64,000 nt of DNA, taken from Cristatella mucedo. Its lineage: Eukaryota; Bryozoa; Phylactolaemata; Cristatellidae. Location of the stretch: contig WPIO01000234.1 of assembly GCA_009760855.2 (NCBI GenBank), forward strand, positions 60,001 to 124,000, in the 5' to 3' direction. Numbering within the stretch: position 1 is the stretch's first letter; every line of letters starts with the position of its first letter. The notes beneath the pieces were generated by a model. That model ran no database searches, was not told where the DNA came from, and was given only the letters and a program-made list of their open reading frames with translations. Positions 33,453 through 45,955 of the stretch are shown piece after piece. The position numbers and the translations under genes were made by a program.

Positions 33453-33840
33453 GTATCTCCGTCTGTAACTCCACAAAGTCATTAAGACCATGTGGGTGTT
33501 ACGCAGGAGAGTTTTGTATAGCGCACTCACAGCCTAAGCGGCTTTCGGTACGCATTCGGTAGCCAACAGACTTCGTCTCACGCAACAAAGAGAAAGTGGG
33601 AAGCATAGATGAGTCAGGAGAGCAGTTGAGGTAGTGAGTAGCATAGAAGTAGCAGTTCAGGACCGCTGGAAAAGATGTGCCATAGTCGGCAGTTGGAGAG
33701 TAGATGTCGTTGCGTAAGAATTGTGGAAGCGAGTTCCACAGTCTAGGACCTGCAGAGCTAAAGCTTCTGTCGCCAACTGTCTTTAAGCGGAGGAATGGGA
33801 CAGCTAATTTATTGTCCACACAGGACCTGAGGACTTAAAG
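33453..33840 (-). mobile_element. LINE-2 family 3' end
   Basis: Reverse copy. The frame 33,819-33,499 keeps the C-terminal 106 codons intact (RSFSSAGPRLWNSLPQFLRN). It is inserted in block D. Confidence 0.85.
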
Positions 33841-34049
33841 CCGCTGTCCTAGTTGGCCCTAAAACCAGTTCAGCTCTTAAAAGAGGACCAATAACTACTA
33901 TCACTCTGGACTGCACACTGTCATGTCTCTGTGCAAGGTGCCCTGATTTTATCTTACCCACCGTAACTAATTAAATAAATGTATCCTTGGTCAGTCGATC
34001 TCTCCGTAAATACCAATAAGACGCCATTGTCAAGCCAATCACTAAGGAT

Positions 34050-34600
34050 TACATGTTAGACATTACGCCGGAGAGGTTTTTACAGCGAACTCAAAGTTTA
34101 AGTGGCTTTTCGACGCCGGTTCGGTGGCCGAAACGTCATCTCACGCAACGAAAAAAAAGTTAGAATACAGTTGATTCGCGAGAACCGTTAAAGAAGTGAG
34201 TAGGATGAAAGTAGCTGCGCAGAACGGCTGCAAAGGATGTATCAGCTAAGCTTCAAATGTAAAGCGCCTAGAAAGAGATTAAGTTCTCTGAGGGCGCTTT
34301 ATCAAGTGCACCATTATTATTGTTATTATTATTATTATCAGAGTCGGCAGCAGGAGTAACGTCGTTGCGTAATAACTGTGAAAGTACGTTCCTCATTACA
34401 TGACAGTTAAAGTAGAAGAATCCGTTCCCCTGCAGTTGTATAGCAATGGAATGGTCCATCTAATTCATTATTCTGAGAGGATCTGCGGGCATGTGATAGC
34501 ACAAGCGGGCTATTAGTGCAACTAGTAAGCTAAGTTGTGCAGCGGCAGGCGTCCGACGAGTCCGGGGCTGGTGCATCCGTTGTGATAGGTTTGGAGGAGC
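34050..34600 (-). mobile_element. Old LINE-2 relic split by a LINE-1 tail
   Basis: Degenerate LINE-2 3' sequence at 34,050-34,245 and 34,343-34,600. A sense LINE-1 3' fragment (AAGCGCCTAGAAAGAGATTA to the ATT tail) at 34,248-34,342 interrupts it. Confidence 0.6.
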
Positions 34601-34754
34601 CCAGCCGTGGCCATGACTACGACTTTTGGTCTGCATTGTTGATTAACCAGAAGCCGTCAGCGATAGGGATCATATACAACCTCGCACGCCTATTCATCAC
34701 TAACTGTATTGGCAAAATGGCTGTTTCATGTAGCCGTGGAAATATTTAATAGTA

Positions 34755-35150
34755 ATAATTCAGTCTGGACGGAACTAGGAAGCAGACACGACCTTTTACC
34801 AACCGCAGCGATTAGTTGTCCCCAATCTTATACAGGAACCAATGACTTTATAGGCATTCATCTATATGAAACTTTCTACGGGTGAATCTAGGAGGCGTTT
34901 ATCTATATTAAGCTTTTAAACGACCATTAGTCATAAAAGAAGTCATTGGTTAAATTACGAAAATGAAATCACGAAGTACGAGCACTCGAATCTGCTTACA
35001 ATGGGCTACTGCCAATTGGAAGAGTAAAGCAATTTATTCCAGCAATGTCTTCAGAGTTTCGCACGAGGAGTTTAATAGTCCGTCGCTTTACATAAATATA
35101 TTTGTCGTCATCCACTGCTGAATTTCTGCAAGGCAGGCACTGAGTTTATG
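34755..35150. repeat. Dispersed repeat, third copy
   Basis: Matches 22,840-23,170 and 28,808-29,130. Unlike them it is not followed by a SINE-1. Confidence 0.75.
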
Positions 35151-35334
35151 AACCGTCGTTTTACTGTGGCCGTGCATTGCGGTTATGAACTCCAGGATTT
35201 TGATTGATCAGCTCGTCTGACTGGAAGGCAAAAATTAGTTACAAATTCTCCTTCGCGAGATTCAGCCGACTTGGCGTCTTACACCAAAATGCGGTCACAC
35301 TCGATGACGTAGTACCACAAAACAGAGGGTAATG

Positions 35335-35478
35335 TGGTTACTTTCACGACCTCTGTCCCGAGGTTGTGGGTTCGATTCCTGCGGTGGGAGATTCTGTATC
35401 GCCACTGCATGCGGTGTTGATAGCCGTAAAGGCTCTTCTGTCTCTATACAAAAAGACGCTGTTTAATCAGCTAGGATT
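35335..35478 (+). mobile_element. SINE-1 copy
   Basis: Sense copy with B-box GTGGGTTCGATTCC and tail GACGCTGTTTAATCAGCTAG. The 5' head is truncated. Not present in copy A (about 6,680). Confidence 0.75.
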
Positions 35479-36414
35479 TATTTATTTGATTTAAAGCCGA
35501 TAGTGTCAACGCAGCTTTATGGCGGGCGACCGCTCGGGTAAGGTTGCAGCAGCAGCATCCGGTAGGAGATCGTTAATTAATTTGTACAACAATGGCGTGA
35601 GGGCAAGCGTCAAAAGCTCTAAGACGATCCGGAGAAAAACAGTTCCAGTGGACTGCCTCGATCATCCAGGCCGATAGCTGGCGCTGCATCCGGGCACTTG
35701 TAGGTCTGCAGGTGCTCTGCTAGCTCGCTCTAACCCCTCTCCTCCACCGCCCCATCGCCCCTCTGACAGGCTGCAGGTAAGCGTATCTTGAAACGATAAA
35801 TATATATTTAAAAAAGGTCATATACAAATCAAAATGGTCAGGCTATCTAAAAACTATCCATTTGCCTGCAAAGCTGCAACACGGTCGCCCCGATAGGGGC
35901 GTGATATCCCATCATTCCCAGCAGTAACGGAAGCTGAGGCTGCTGTTTACTAGCAACCACTGACTTTCGCTGCTGAATTATTGTTTGTCGGGGTTCCATT
36001 GAAGTAAGTCCATAGATTTCCCATAGTATATGTTATACATAGTCAGTCCGTGCGTATCCAAGTCTGCTGGTTGAGTTGACCTTCCTTAAACAGACGTCAG
36101 TCAGTATGCGTTTTTAGTAGTAGGTTGGGTGCTGGGCGTCCAGCTAGGCGTTAGGCGTAACCGAATGTAAAGTCCGGGATTAGTGAGAGTGCTCAAAGAT
36201 TTCTCGACAGACGGGTAGATTGCGATTAATGATTTAAATTGACACAGGAGCATATTTTCAAAACAGTAAGCTGGTGGGCGCCTGCTTTTATGGGGCTACC
36301 AACTCCATCAGACGATACTTCCGGCTTGTAGCTTTCAAACCCATCAACGTGTAGGTGTATGGTGGTCTCACTCCACGATCCTTGTCGTGGGTTTCAGTCT
36401 TAATGCAGGAAATT

Positions 36415-36470
36415 CTGTGTGTGTGTTGTGTGTGTGTGCGTGTGTGTGTGTGTGTGTTTTGTGTATGTGC

Positions 36471-36540
<70 letters not shown>
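36415..36540. repeat. (GT)n microsatellite
   Basis: GT dinucleotides with a few interruptions in the first third. Confidence 0.95.
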
Positions 36541-36543
<3 letters not shown>

Positions 36544-37134
36544 ATACCTGAGTTAGATGAACATATATATACACCTTGCATAGACATAGCATATCTGACT
36601 CTGGCTATTAAGAATTAATTTAGTCTGTGCGCTTGGGTCTATAGATGCTTTATGAATACCTGTGTAGTCATCACTACAAACATAACCACTACCTGGAAGA
36701 AAGATGTTTACGGTTTACGTCGAGCCTAACGTATAGTCTATCTGTTAGATTATTTCTGGTGGATGAAATGCAGTAATTGTATTATTCATCATCAAGTCCG
36801 TCTTGACTACTAGCGTACATACAACTAATGTGCAAGTATTACTGGAGCACCTGTCAACCTGCCGGGACACTACTGGCACAGAAGTGATTTAGGTCTGTTG
36901 CTAGTTATAGAGCTTATGTGGCTAAAGGTCAAGCAGTGATCCTTTAAAGTGTAAATCACTTTGAGGATTATTATCATGCTTTTATTTTTTCCCCACAAAT
37001 TTATTCTCCTGCCAGTCTAGTCGTGAAAAACAAACCAGGTTTGTACTCTCCTTCTGACTGTGTGGTCGCTGGGGAAATTACTTGTAGCACCTGTAATGTC
37101 ACTTCGCTTTTAAGTTGCATGTCGCATGCAGTCT

Positions 37135-38508
37135 CAATGACTGCAAGATCTTTACTTTTGATACTATCGATCGCAAAGTTTTTCTAGAGCGCCTCTCATC
37201 TCGCCTGGGCATCACTGGCTTTGCAATTGTTCAGATCCTATCTCAGCAGGAGACACCAGAGTATTGACGTTAATAAACAAAGATCATCCGAGGTACCTCT
37301 GAAATATGGGGTACCTCAGGGCTCCGTGCTAGGTCCGGCTCTTTTCACGGTTTATACTCTCCCTCTTGCTGATGTGATTGCCAAGCACAATCTTGGCTTT
37401 CAATTCTATGCGGATGACACTCAGTTGCACCTTTGCTTTGATCCCTCCCAGCCTTTGAGCACCTCGAATTCTCTCAACTCACTTGCTGCATGTATTGATG
37501 ACATCTGCTCACGGATGGCAGCAATTTTTTTTTTAAATAAACGATGCTAAAACAAACTTACTAGTTATGGGCAAACTCAGTGTGATTTAGAAATAGAAAA
37601 GGCTAACGCTCAAAATTGGCTCTGCCAGCATGTCTCCAGTTGAATCAGCTCGAAATCTAGGTGTCATGTTCCAAAGTGACGTCTCGTTAGACGACCACAT
37701 TAGCTGCGCAATCAAGTCTGCCTACTTTCAGCTACATAACATTGCTTAAATTCGGCCTTGTTTGGATAAGGATACCACATCTAAGTTGGTCCATGCATTT
37801 GTGACATCCCGTATTGACTTCTGCAACTCACTGCTTGCTGGCCTACCGGCATGTGCAATCAGGCGATTGCAGCTGGTGCAAAACTCGGCAGCTTGGCTTG
37901 TCTATCGTGAGCTTCGCAGTAGTCACATCACACCACTTCTTGCTGACCTGCACAGGCTACCAGTCAAGCAACGAATCGACTTTAAGGTTTTGTTGCTCAA
38001 ATTTAGGTCACTTCATTCTTTGGCTCCAGCCTGTCTGTCAGATAAACTCCCTCACCAGGCCAAGCATCGTACCACCTGCTTTTCGTAATCTAAAGGTTTA
38101 CCAATACCTTGTACAAACCACAAATCCTTCGGACACCGTGCATTTAGTTCGTATGCTCCTAAAGCCTGGAACTTACTTCCGACTTGCGTCAGAACATCAC
38201 CTGACTTGACCACATTTAAAAACAACTTAAAAAAACACCTATTTAGGACAGCATTTAGTGGGTCCCTGGGATTCGTCCTTCATGTGCTTACGCATGCTGA
38301 CACTGTGCATGCTGCCACTAACCACACTTCCATGCTGACCCTGTGCATGTCACCCCTAACCATGTTATTCATGTTGTTTATCAAGCATGATATTCCTCAC
38401 CATTCAATCGCATTTCCCTTTGCAGCAAATGTAAAGCACCTAGAAAGAGATTGAGTTCTCTGACGCAGCTTTGTCACGTGCATTATTTTTATTATTGTTA
38501 TAATTATT
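37135..38508 (+). mobile_element. LINE-1 copy in duplication B
   Basis: 5'-truncated sense element spanning the palm ([27 protein letters not shown]), the C-terminal region and the 3' hairpin and tail. Frameshifts occur at about 37,540 and 37,750, with a stop near 38,088. Copy A (about 8,300) lacks this insertion. Confidence 0.85.
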
Positions 38509-39308
38509 ACTGTCGAGTCTGCCTACTTCCAGTTGCTTCTCTCGGCGAAATTCTGGCCTACCAAGCATTTCCATTCAATTGCGAATTTCGCGAGGTTTCT
38601 CAACCTCACCACTTCCAGGTCACGATGCCTGTGCATTGCGACGGTTACCGTTTTCGGGAACTGGTATTTTATCTAAGTAACACTGCAAAAAAGTTAGCAT
38701 TTCACCTAAAGACATAATACGCTAGCTGGTATATGTATTTGTGACGTATGAGTTTTCTTCGGCATAATAAAGTCCCTGTAAAAAAATTTGGCACTGTTAG
38801 AATTGTATGAAGATTTTTTTGTTATCATCGCACTCACCCATTTTTGTGTAGCAAAAAGTGGGACTGTCTTAGCAAGTAGTCGCTGCCTAAAGTTTCACAA
38901 ACGATGAACTCACAGTACTAAATTCGTCTGTTGGCATCAGCATTTGTTTAGACTTGATGAACCGTGAGACTAGAGGACTCAATAACTAGCAATTTTTTTT
39001 TATCGAAGATGGAAAATGATATTGTATTTCCATGTCATTGTGCGGTCGTAATATTATCAGTTTTGTTGTTCAGCAGAGCAACGATCAATCCAATAACATG
39101 TGCTTGTTTTATCGCAACTTACCTATGACATGCTATCTATGCAAGCAGATTGCCCTAGTAGGTGCTATCTTTGCTTAATTATAGCCATGCATGTTCTCTA
39201 TGGAAGCATCTTGTTGCAATATCTGTGCTTGATATATATGCTAAGGTATAATATTGATTTATGAGTGATTAGGAAGCATGTATTTATTGTCAAAACCACA
39301 AATGTTTT

Positions 39309-39462
39309 GTGTGCGTATGTGTTTGTGTGTTGTGTGTGTGCTTGTGTGTGTTTGTGTGTGTGTTTGTGTGTGTGTGTGTGTTTGTGTGTGTGTTTGTATG
39401 TGTGTTTGTGTGTGTGTTTGTGTGTGTGGTGTTTGTATTTGTGTGTGTTTGTGCTTGTGTAT

Positions 39463-39554
<92 letters not shown>
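39309..39554. repeat. (GT)n microsatellite at a deletion junction
   Basis: About 245 bp of GT-rich repeat. Its counterpart in copy A is only about 25 bp (8,817). The end of the array borders the deletion that removed the TRIM copy B start. Confidence 0.95.
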
Positions 39555-39559
<5 letters not shown>

Positions 39560-40264
39560 CGTAGACATTGTGCATGCTGCTGCAATGGCTGCGCCGACCG
39601 TGCTGCCACAGCAGAGAGCTCAATGAGCATTTGCTCCACAGCTTTTGACATACTCACCGACTTCCGCAAAGCAAAGCATCACAACGGTTTTATTGCCGAG
39701 TTGGCAAAACGTTTGACAACCCTTAAAGAGGCTGGCAAGTGCAGCCTGTGCAGAGAGGATAGAAGCCGTGACTTGTCAGCAGACGGCTGGTACAAGCAGT
39801 GCCAGAAATCCTTTTGTCCAGCCTGCTCACGTGGCCATAGCCGACACAGCAAAAATCACTTAATCACCGAGCTTCCACAGATCACGAGCTGGAGTCTAGA
39901 GTTTAGAGCACTAGATGCCCCAGGGCAGCAGCAGTACCTGCAGCACCAGAAGCCCCTGGATCTGCTGTGCTTGACTTGCAAGCAAGCCAAGTCAACCGAC
40001 TGTGGCCGTCAATGTGAGGACTCTGGTCACTCTTTGCCGCAGCACCTGAAAGGACCAACAGCTGAAGCTTTCTTGAAGGATGTTAGAGAAACCATACAGT
40101 GTCTGCTTGAGCATTTGAAAGCCAAGTCTTCCCAGCTCTTACAGCCCACGGATCTGGTTAGAGACGTCCAATCGGCTCGTGCCATCCATTTGGACGTGAT
40201 TAAGACGATGAAGAAGTTGCTGTGGACTCTGTTACCAAAGCCTTTTAATTGGGAGAACAAAGTC

Positions 40265-40612
40265 ATGTGCTCCCAAAGCCTGGAACTCCCTCCCGACTTG
40301 CGTCAGAACATCCCCTGACTTCACCACATTTAAAAACAACTTAAAAAAACACCTATTTAGGACAGCATTTAGTGGGTCCCTGTGATTCGTCCTTCATGTG
40401 CTTATGCGTGCTGACACTGTGCAAGCTGTCACTAACCCATTTGCATGCTGACCCTGTGCATGTCACCCATAGCCATGTTATCATGTTGTTTGTTTATCAA
40501 GCATGATATTACTCACCGTTCAATTGCATTTCCCTTTGCAGTAAATTTAAAGCACCTGGAAAGAGATTGAGTTCTCGGAGGGTGTTTTATTAAGTGCATT
40601 ACAATTACAAAA
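40265..40612 (+). mobile_element. LINE-1 3' fragment in TRIM copy B exon 1
   Basis: Starts at the KAWNSLPTC-like region and ends in the hairpin and a short tail. AAAGTCA occurs on both sides (40,258-40,264 and 40,613-40,619) as a target duplication. Confidence 0.9.
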
Positions 40613-41369
40613 AAGTCAAGGACTGCTACGATCAGCCTGAGGTCAGCGCTGCCACCGTGCAAGGCCTAGCTGAGCAGCTGCACCAGTCTGTGCAGGATGC
40701 ATCGACATACATCAGCAGCCTCACAGCTCCAGCATGCGATCTTGATTTGCTCGACCAGCACGTGACCTTGCAGTCACGCCTCGAAGTGCTTTCTAAGCAG
40801 CTGAAGAGCTTCAGAGATACACCGGCTGCTGAAAAGCTGGTATCACTGACTGGATCTCTGCCTGAGGACTTGGATGTGGTGGTCGCCTCGTGGATGGGAA
40901 CTCCGAAGCTGAGCGAAGGTAGCTGCCTACGAAGCGCTGCAGCCTATGCATGGCCTAGTTCAATGTGCTGACATGGCTCAATGTGCTGACACGTGAACCT
41001 TTCTCAAATTCCGAAGTTGCAGCCCTTGATGCGTTTGTCCTTGTAGACTGTCTTTGCCTACTCATTGACGAAGTTAGTGTCTCTAAGGATGGTGCTAGAC
41101 CTGGTGACACGGCAGGTGAGCTCACATTTTAGGACACATCAATCCACGACTTTCTGCTGCCGAGCCACTAGCTTGCATGCCGCACTGTCCTGCATAATGC
41201 TGTCAGAGTGGCATGATGTATATGCCTGCAATCTTTGACAAATACTGCAATTTGTTAGTGATCATTTTCTGGATTTACTACATTCAAGTTGTAATCAACT
41301 CAGCCATCACTGCCACTCTGTGCCAAGTAGCCATCGTGTTGCGTTGGCAGGTTTATTGCAGTCAATATG

Positions 41370-41485
41370 AGGATCGACTGTCCTATACCTTTGCCTCGAT
41401 GAAGTTTGCTAATTCCCGTGGCAAGATGCAGCTATTAGATGTCGTTGGCGTTGTCGACAGCCAAGACCAATTACTACCTGCTTGA
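41370..41485 (+). other. Possible additional exon, copy B
   Basis: After an acceptor-like TTTATTGCAG at 41,355-41,364, a frame encodes MKFANSRGKMQLLDVVGVVD and ends at 41,485. In copy A the matching segment (about 11,424-11,550) has the same residues in the same frame apart from a TGA at about 11,436. It may be an alternative or decaying exon of the TRIM gene, or chance conservation. Confidence 0.25.
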
Positions 41486-42561
41486 TCGATCGGATAGAAG
41501 AGTTTCGGTCGGATGAAAAATGAAATCTTTAGTGGCAAAATGAAGTCTTTTGGCTTCAGTATCCAAACCAAAAGCAGCTTAGGCATTGAGTGTGCATTCA
41601 AGAGACGTGGTTTTTGTGGCTTTCCTGAGTTTCGTATTTGCATCTATACATGCGTTTATGCATACAGACAGGTGATCAAGAACTCTGGACAAGTGACACT
41701 AACTTCCATTAAAATATTTAAGGTTGGCCAATCAAAGTACCTCATTTATAAATTCAAAAGAGACTTAACAGCTACCATGCCTACTTGCACTTGGCAATGA
41801 TAGTTTGCCTGCAGCAAGGCTCAAACCCAGGATGCTTGGACTGTGACGTTGAGCATCTGAACCCTGGAGGGCTAAGACTCAGGGGCAACGTATGCACACT
41901 GCTATCTAACAGATCGAGGCAGGCTCCTGTAGGCAGTTTCCTGATTTGGTTCTACTTGATATATAGTGCTATAAAATTTTGATTTGCTCGTAGCAGTGAA
42001 CAAATGTAAGGAATAAGAGAGATAAAGATGTGCACCAAGGTACCTAAAAGTTGAGTTCACGTCCTCTGACACTAGGCACAAAATAGGGCTTGTAAGCTAC
42101 CTTACCTGATACTTTCTAAACACTCGTAGCCTTCAGCTACATAGTGCTTCCACCATCGCTTTATGGTCTTCATTGCTTGTTCCTCATCTATTTCACTGAT
42201 GTACAGTCCCACAGCCATCAGGTCTGCTTCTAGACTAGTGCACTTTTCATTAGGAGTCTAATAATCATTGCCGTATCTCTGACTGATTATGCAAATGCAT
42301 CAGTTTCTCGTTATTGATTCGTTTTATAACAATTTCTCGTTGATGCTGTTGTATTATAGTCAGTAGCTGGTACCAAGTTTCCGTGCACTGGCCCATCTTC
42401 ATAGTGCCACTAGGTCTTGGCCCTGTGGGTAAGGTGCTGCTAGTAATTCCTGTGATAGCCTCTGCTAGCAGGGGTGACAACTGCCAAGGCTTGTTGGTGA
42501 TCATGTTCGTTGATGGATGTTAACACGCACTCAGGTTTTGAGTATTTATTTTGCCACCATA

Positions 42562-42715
42562 GGGGGAGAGAGAGAGACAGAGAGAGGGAGAAACAGAGAC
42601 AGAGAGAAAGACATACAGAGGGATAGATTGAGAGTGAGGCAGACACAGATTGAGAGAGAAGCAGATTGAGAGAGACACGCACACACACTCAGAGAAAGCG
42701 AGAGAGAGATCCGAT
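42562..42715. repeat. GA-rich degenerate microsatellite
   Basis: Counterpart of the (GA)n at 12,651, interrupted by CAGA and GATTGA motifs. Confidence 0.85.
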
Positions 42716-43695
42716 CAGGCCGAACGGCAGGTAGGCTATGGTGGGTACCCTTAGCCCAAGTGGCACAAGTGGAAGTGTCCTTTTTCTGCCACAACAAGAC
42801 ATGAGGTTTCCGGCATGCCTGATGTCGAGAGAATTGAACTCACAGCTGGCAACCAAATGGGTAGCCAGCGGTTGCTGTAAGCTCGTTCGCACTGACTAAA
42901 CGACTTTGTTAAATCAGCCGGCCTTTACTGCTGCCCTTCGTCAGATTCCAAGTGTAAAGTGCTCTTAGTTTACGACCCAGGTCTGCGATTGGAGTCCTGA
43001 AACTGGCAACTCTCCATTGTCCACTGAAATTGAAAGTGACAACCACTAAGGCTATCAAGCGACTATATAAGTGAGACTATTGCTTCAACTGGCCTGTAAT
43101 AACTCAAGCTGCAAGCTGTGCAAAAAAGTTGTACAGTTAGAGTTATGCTCATGGCCCAATGGTTTTGTTAATCTTCTGAAGATATTGAGCATTGGTAACC
43201 GATCGTTTATCTCGATGTGAAAACTAATTATTCCGGGAATCTTTTTTCCACAGGCATAAGCCTGAGTGCCATGGTGACAGCATTGCGACTAGTTAGCACA
43301 GATTTCAGCAGAAGTTAAAGATCGGTATGTTGAAGAATTGAAGGAGTTGAAGATGTTGAAGATGTTGAAGAAGTTGAAGATGGTATGAAAGCGTTAGTGC
43401 GTCGGTTATCTGCTTAGGAATTAAGAAGCTGATAGGTTTTGCAACTACGTTTCTTTGCCTCCGACAATCAGTTCTCCGGCACGGCAGTGATTTGCAGCGA
43501 CATATAACTAATATCGTATTCCTAGTTTCAATGACAGAAGCTGCTATGTAGGAGCGCTGGGCTATAAATAGGTGTTGACGTACTAGGCCGTTGAAGTACG
43601 AGTAAGGCAGTTTCACTAGCTAGCTGCACGTCCTGACGACCTCAACTGCAGCTCACATAGAGCATCTTTGTATCGCTCGTGTTGGACTTGCTTCC

Positions 43696-43935
43696 ATGGC
43701 TGCTGGCAGCTTATGGGGGTGTGATAGAAGCAAAGAGATATCTTTTATCTTATGGTATCTGGTAGCGATCTGTGACTGCTCCATCATCGTTGTAACTTTC
43801 CTGCACTATCTAGATGTCGACAGTAGTGCAGATATTTTCCTAATTGCAGCAAAGGTATGGATTGTCTACTTGGTCTCAGTGTGGCTATGCCTAGCTATTT
43901 CTTTCCGGTTTATGATCGAAAGTGCCTGTAGGTGA
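43696..43935 (+). CDS. Small membrane protein ORF (80 codons), copy B
   Basis: ATG to TGA-type ORF of 79 residues with three hydrophobic stretches (about residues 16-38, 46-58 and 55-73) separated by the charged turn LDVDSSADIF. The frame is conserved over its full length in copy A (13,555-13,794) despite about 13 amino acid differences, with no indels. The nucleotide divergence around it seems higher. It lies in intron 2 of the TRIM gene, same strand. It may be an unrecognised small gene or an exon of a membrane protein. Function unknown. Confidence 0.35.
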   Translation: MAAGSLWGCDRSKEISFILWYLVAICDCSIIVVTFLHYLDVDSSADIFLIAAKVWIVYLVSVWLCLAISFRFMIESACR

Positions 43936-44711
43936 ACCAAAGAAACACTGAGGAGTCATTAGATTCAAGCCTCTCATTTGTAGTACTGTTTGACCCCATG
44001 AGGTTGTCGTCTCAAGAGAATGAATTGACTAGTACACGTGGTTGTAAATAGACTTGTGTGACCTGTGCCCTTGGATAGACAAACTGACTGTTATAGCATG
44101 ACCTAGCAGACTGCTGAATACGGTTGCTGCAGACGGTTGCATCAAGGTTCTGGTGGGTAGGAACACACTATTCTAGGATTCTGGCGGGCAGGGACGCAAT
44201 AGGGGGGGCACGCGACATGTGGAATTGTAATGCATGGTTCGGTGCAGGTTTTCGGCCAGAGATTGTGCAAGCAAGTAGTGCTGGGCATGTCGTGTTTTGC
44301 TTTAGCATGCCAGGCATTATACTTGCTATCTGATGCATGCACGTCAGATCAAGATATCTTTCAGTGAATTGTAATGCACCTGGTACGACATTTTGTTCAC
44401 TTCGGGCACTATACAAACGTCGTATTATAATTATGGCTGTAATGGCAGTCTACCTGCAATGAATAAGTATCATGAGTCTATTTTACTGGTTTACTGGATA
44501 GAAAGAGTTGCCTCTGCATTGCTCGGCAAAGAAAAGAGAAGTGATTTATAAATGCAGAACAAGCAATGATAGTGGTCAAAATGGCCGTGAGTATAAGAGC
44601 TTGTAGTTGCAATGACAAAATAGGGTCACTCTCTGTGGCTAGCCTATAAGGGTTGCCTAGATGTGAGGGAAAGAAAGGAGGAGTAATTTTTAAGTAGTAC
44701 TATATTGTGAG

Positions 44712-44860
44712 TGTATTGCTGGTGCAGTGTTCAAGTGATTGAGCAATGGCTATTGCTATTTCAGCAGCACCCTAGGTCCAGGGCTTGAAGACTAGAGTTT
44801 CAGTGAGTGCTTGCATCATCTGGAGCCAAAGTAAGCCGTACTGCTTCGATCGAGCGCTTT
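44712..44860 (+). repeat. SINE-like segment, copy B
   Basis: Counterpart of 14,612-14,780 in duplication B. Confidence 0.3.
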
Positions 44861-45340
44861 AGTGCTCGGATCGATCCGTAGTGCATTGCCATGTAACTGC
44901 CATGCAGTGTAATGCATCTGTATCTTGCTAATGGAGATGTGTATTTATATGCATTGACAGTGCATTGACAATGCATTGATAGTGCTGAAGTCATATGCAG
45001 CACTGCTGCATGTCCTGCGAGTGTCAGAATGCATGTATAGCATTGAATGAGTATGTGAACCCAAGCACGATAAGTTTGAAATGTAGCCTAAGCTAATTAA
45101 GGCATGGCATTCGTGTTGAGAGCGTACTAGCATTCTACAGGGTCACTGGAAATCTCCATAGTTGTGCATTAAGGGACCAGTCTTCTTTCATTACGAATCA
45201 TCAAATGAGCTGGCAATGAAGCCCGTGAATTGGCTGTGTTGATTACTGAGGACCAGGCAGGTTTAGCAATGCTACCTCACTCACCTTGTTCAGCTGTTGA
45301 GATCGAACTCAGCCCTAAGAATGAGTGAAGTTATTGCAGT

Positions 45341-45622
45341 TAATAATAATGATAATACAAGTAATGCACTTGATAAAGCGCCCTCAGAACGCTCAATCTC
45401 TGCCTCTAGGCGCTTTACATTTGCCGCAAAGGGAAATGCAATATAATGGTGAGTAATATCATGCTTGACAATAAACAAAATGAATAACATGGTTAGGGTG
45501 ACATGCACAGGGTCAGCATGCAAATATGGTTTGTGGCAGCATGCACAGTGTTAGTACGCATAAGCACATGAAGGACGAATCACAGGGACCCACTAAATGC
45601 TGTCCTAAATAGGTATATTTAA
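45341..45622 (-). mobile_element. LINE-1 3' fragment
   Basis: Reverse copy with tail TAATAATAATGATAATACAA, hairpin and the end of the ORF. Specific to copy B. Confidence 0.85.
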
Positions 45623-45629
45623 AGGCCTA

Positions 45630-45955
45630 CGATCCTTTGGAGAGGGTGCCATTAGTTCGTATGCTCCCAAAGCCCGTAATGCATTCTTGCCTGGCATCGC
45701 AACATCTCCTGACTTGACCGCGTTCAATAAGAAACTAAAAAGGCACCTATATATCACGGCCTTCAGTAGTGGGCATCACAGCCTTTAATTGCAAGCCTAC
45801 CCTGTGCATGTCACCCCTAAACATGTTATTCTTGTTGTTTATTGAGCATGCTACCACAAACCAATCAATCCTGCTTCCTTTGCAGCAAATGTAAAGTGCC
45901 TTGAAAGAGGTGTAGTTATTTGAGGCTGCTTTATCAAATGTATTATTATTCTTTT
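45630..45955 (+). mobile_element. LINE-1-related 3' end, orthologue of 15,318
   Basis: Same insertion as in copy A, so it predates the duplication. Ends at TTATCAAATGTATTATTATT. Confidence 0.75.

Noticed and set aside
36288-36618. HTHTHT and CVCVCV frames (also 39,198-39,669)
   Set aside because: Translations of GT arrays.
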